Assembly (NCBI GenBank): GCA_002898115.1
Contig: BDTL01000229.1
Location: forward strand, 1-15,215
DNA length: 15,215 nt
Reading direction: 5' to 3'
From: a bacterium BMS3Bbin02
Lineage (GTDB): Bacteria; Actinomycetota; Acidimicrobiia; Spongiisociales; UBA5794
A model generated the notes under the pieces. The model searched no databases. It saw only the letters and a program-made list of their open reading frames with translations, and had not been told where the DNA came from. Numbering within the stretch: the stretch's first letter is position 1; each line of letters begins with the position of its first letter. Positions 14,943 through 15,215 of this stretch are shown here, one piece after another. Made by a program: the position numbers and the translations under genes.

Positions 14943-15215
14943 ACGGAGTGCAACAGGCTTTCGCGCGCATTGGTCAGGTGCAGGCCAGGATTGATCAGCT
15001 CAAACAGACGGTGTTTCCAGAAAGTTTCGCCAAGGAATTGGCCCTCGCGCAACAGGCGCGCAATTCGGCGGCGAACTCGGTCACCCCGGCTGCGGATCAG
15101 TCATTTCAACCCACGATCGGGCTGCTTGGCGGATCGGTGTCGGTGACCCCGGGACACCCGACCCGACGCACTGGACCAGCCACGTGGGAGAAGCCTCCGC
15201 CGGTGGGCACCTCGC
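14939..15215 (+). CDS. Start of a gene after fliJ, cut by window end (possible flagellar lytic transglycosylase or hook-length type protein)
   Basis: ATG 14939 overlaps the fliJ stop, and the frame stays open for 92 codons to the window edge. The protein begins MNGVQQAFARIGQVQARIDQ, a Gln/Ala-rich amphipathic helix with no signal peptide, followed by a Pro/Thr/Gly-rich disordered stretch ending near WEKPPPVGTS. In many actinobacterial flagellar clusters the gene after fliJ encodes a secreted cell-wall hydrolase (SLT lytic transglycosylase or NlpC/P60) whose short N-terminal helix precedes a linker of this kind, and fliK follows. I infer such a hydrolase, since no catalytic domain is within the window. 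FliK is the main alternative. Confidence 0.65.
   Translation, partial: MNGVQQAFARIGQVQARIDQLKQTVFPESFAKELALAQQARNSAANSVTPAADQSFQPTIGLLGGSVSVTPGHPTRRTGPATWEKPPPVGTS

Noticed and set aside
1..15215. tRNA, rRNA, CRISPR, insertion sequence, prophage or defence system
   Set aside because: No cloverleaf, no regularly spaced repeats, no transposase, integrase or nuclease domain was seen on either strand; genes are packed flagellar and housekeeping genes.

Overview
The window looks like the chromosome of a high-GC, flagellated actinobacterium. The evidence is GC-rich coding sequence, frequent GTG and probable TTG starts, tight ATGA/GTGA/TGATG overlaps, a WhiG/FliA-type sigma factor, and the flagellar gene order. 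A deep actinobacterial lineage such as Acidimicrobiia is my guess, but the sequence alone does not prove it. No tRNA, rRNA, CRISPR array, insertion sequence or prophage gene was seen.

Layout: (1) 1-1617 holds the 3' end of a HIT-family gene and a major-facilitator-like membrane protein on the + strand. (2) 1635-3893 holds hflX and, upstream of it on the same - strand, a FliA/WhiG sigma factor. (3) 3894-4285 is a 392-base divergent control region with an AT-rich island and a near-perfect inverted repeat. (4) 4286-7812 is the filament block: flagellin, a very strong hairpin, the cap protein FliD, the flagellin chaperone FliS, and a small FliT-like protein. (5) 7882-8922 is an unexpected gene for a probable lipoprotein with a clan GH-A-like glycosidase domain, followed by a clear intrinsic-terminator-like hairpin. 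(6) 9079-15215 is the basal-body and export block: flgB, flgC, fliE, fliF, fliG, fliH, fliI, fliJ, and the start of one more gene that runs off the window.

How it fits together: FliF forms the MS ring and FliG the rotor/switch ring. FliE, FlgB and FlgC build the proximal rod. FliH, FliI and FliJ are the soluble ATPase complex that feeds the export gate. FliC, FliD, FliS and the FliT-like protein make, cap and chaperone the filament. The sigma factor beside flagellin is the obvious candidate to switch on late genes; no anti-sigma factor FlgM is visible here. The least explained items are the glycosidase-like lipoprotein inside the flagellar cluster, the palindrome in the sigma/flagellin control region, and the leader hairpin in front of flgB.
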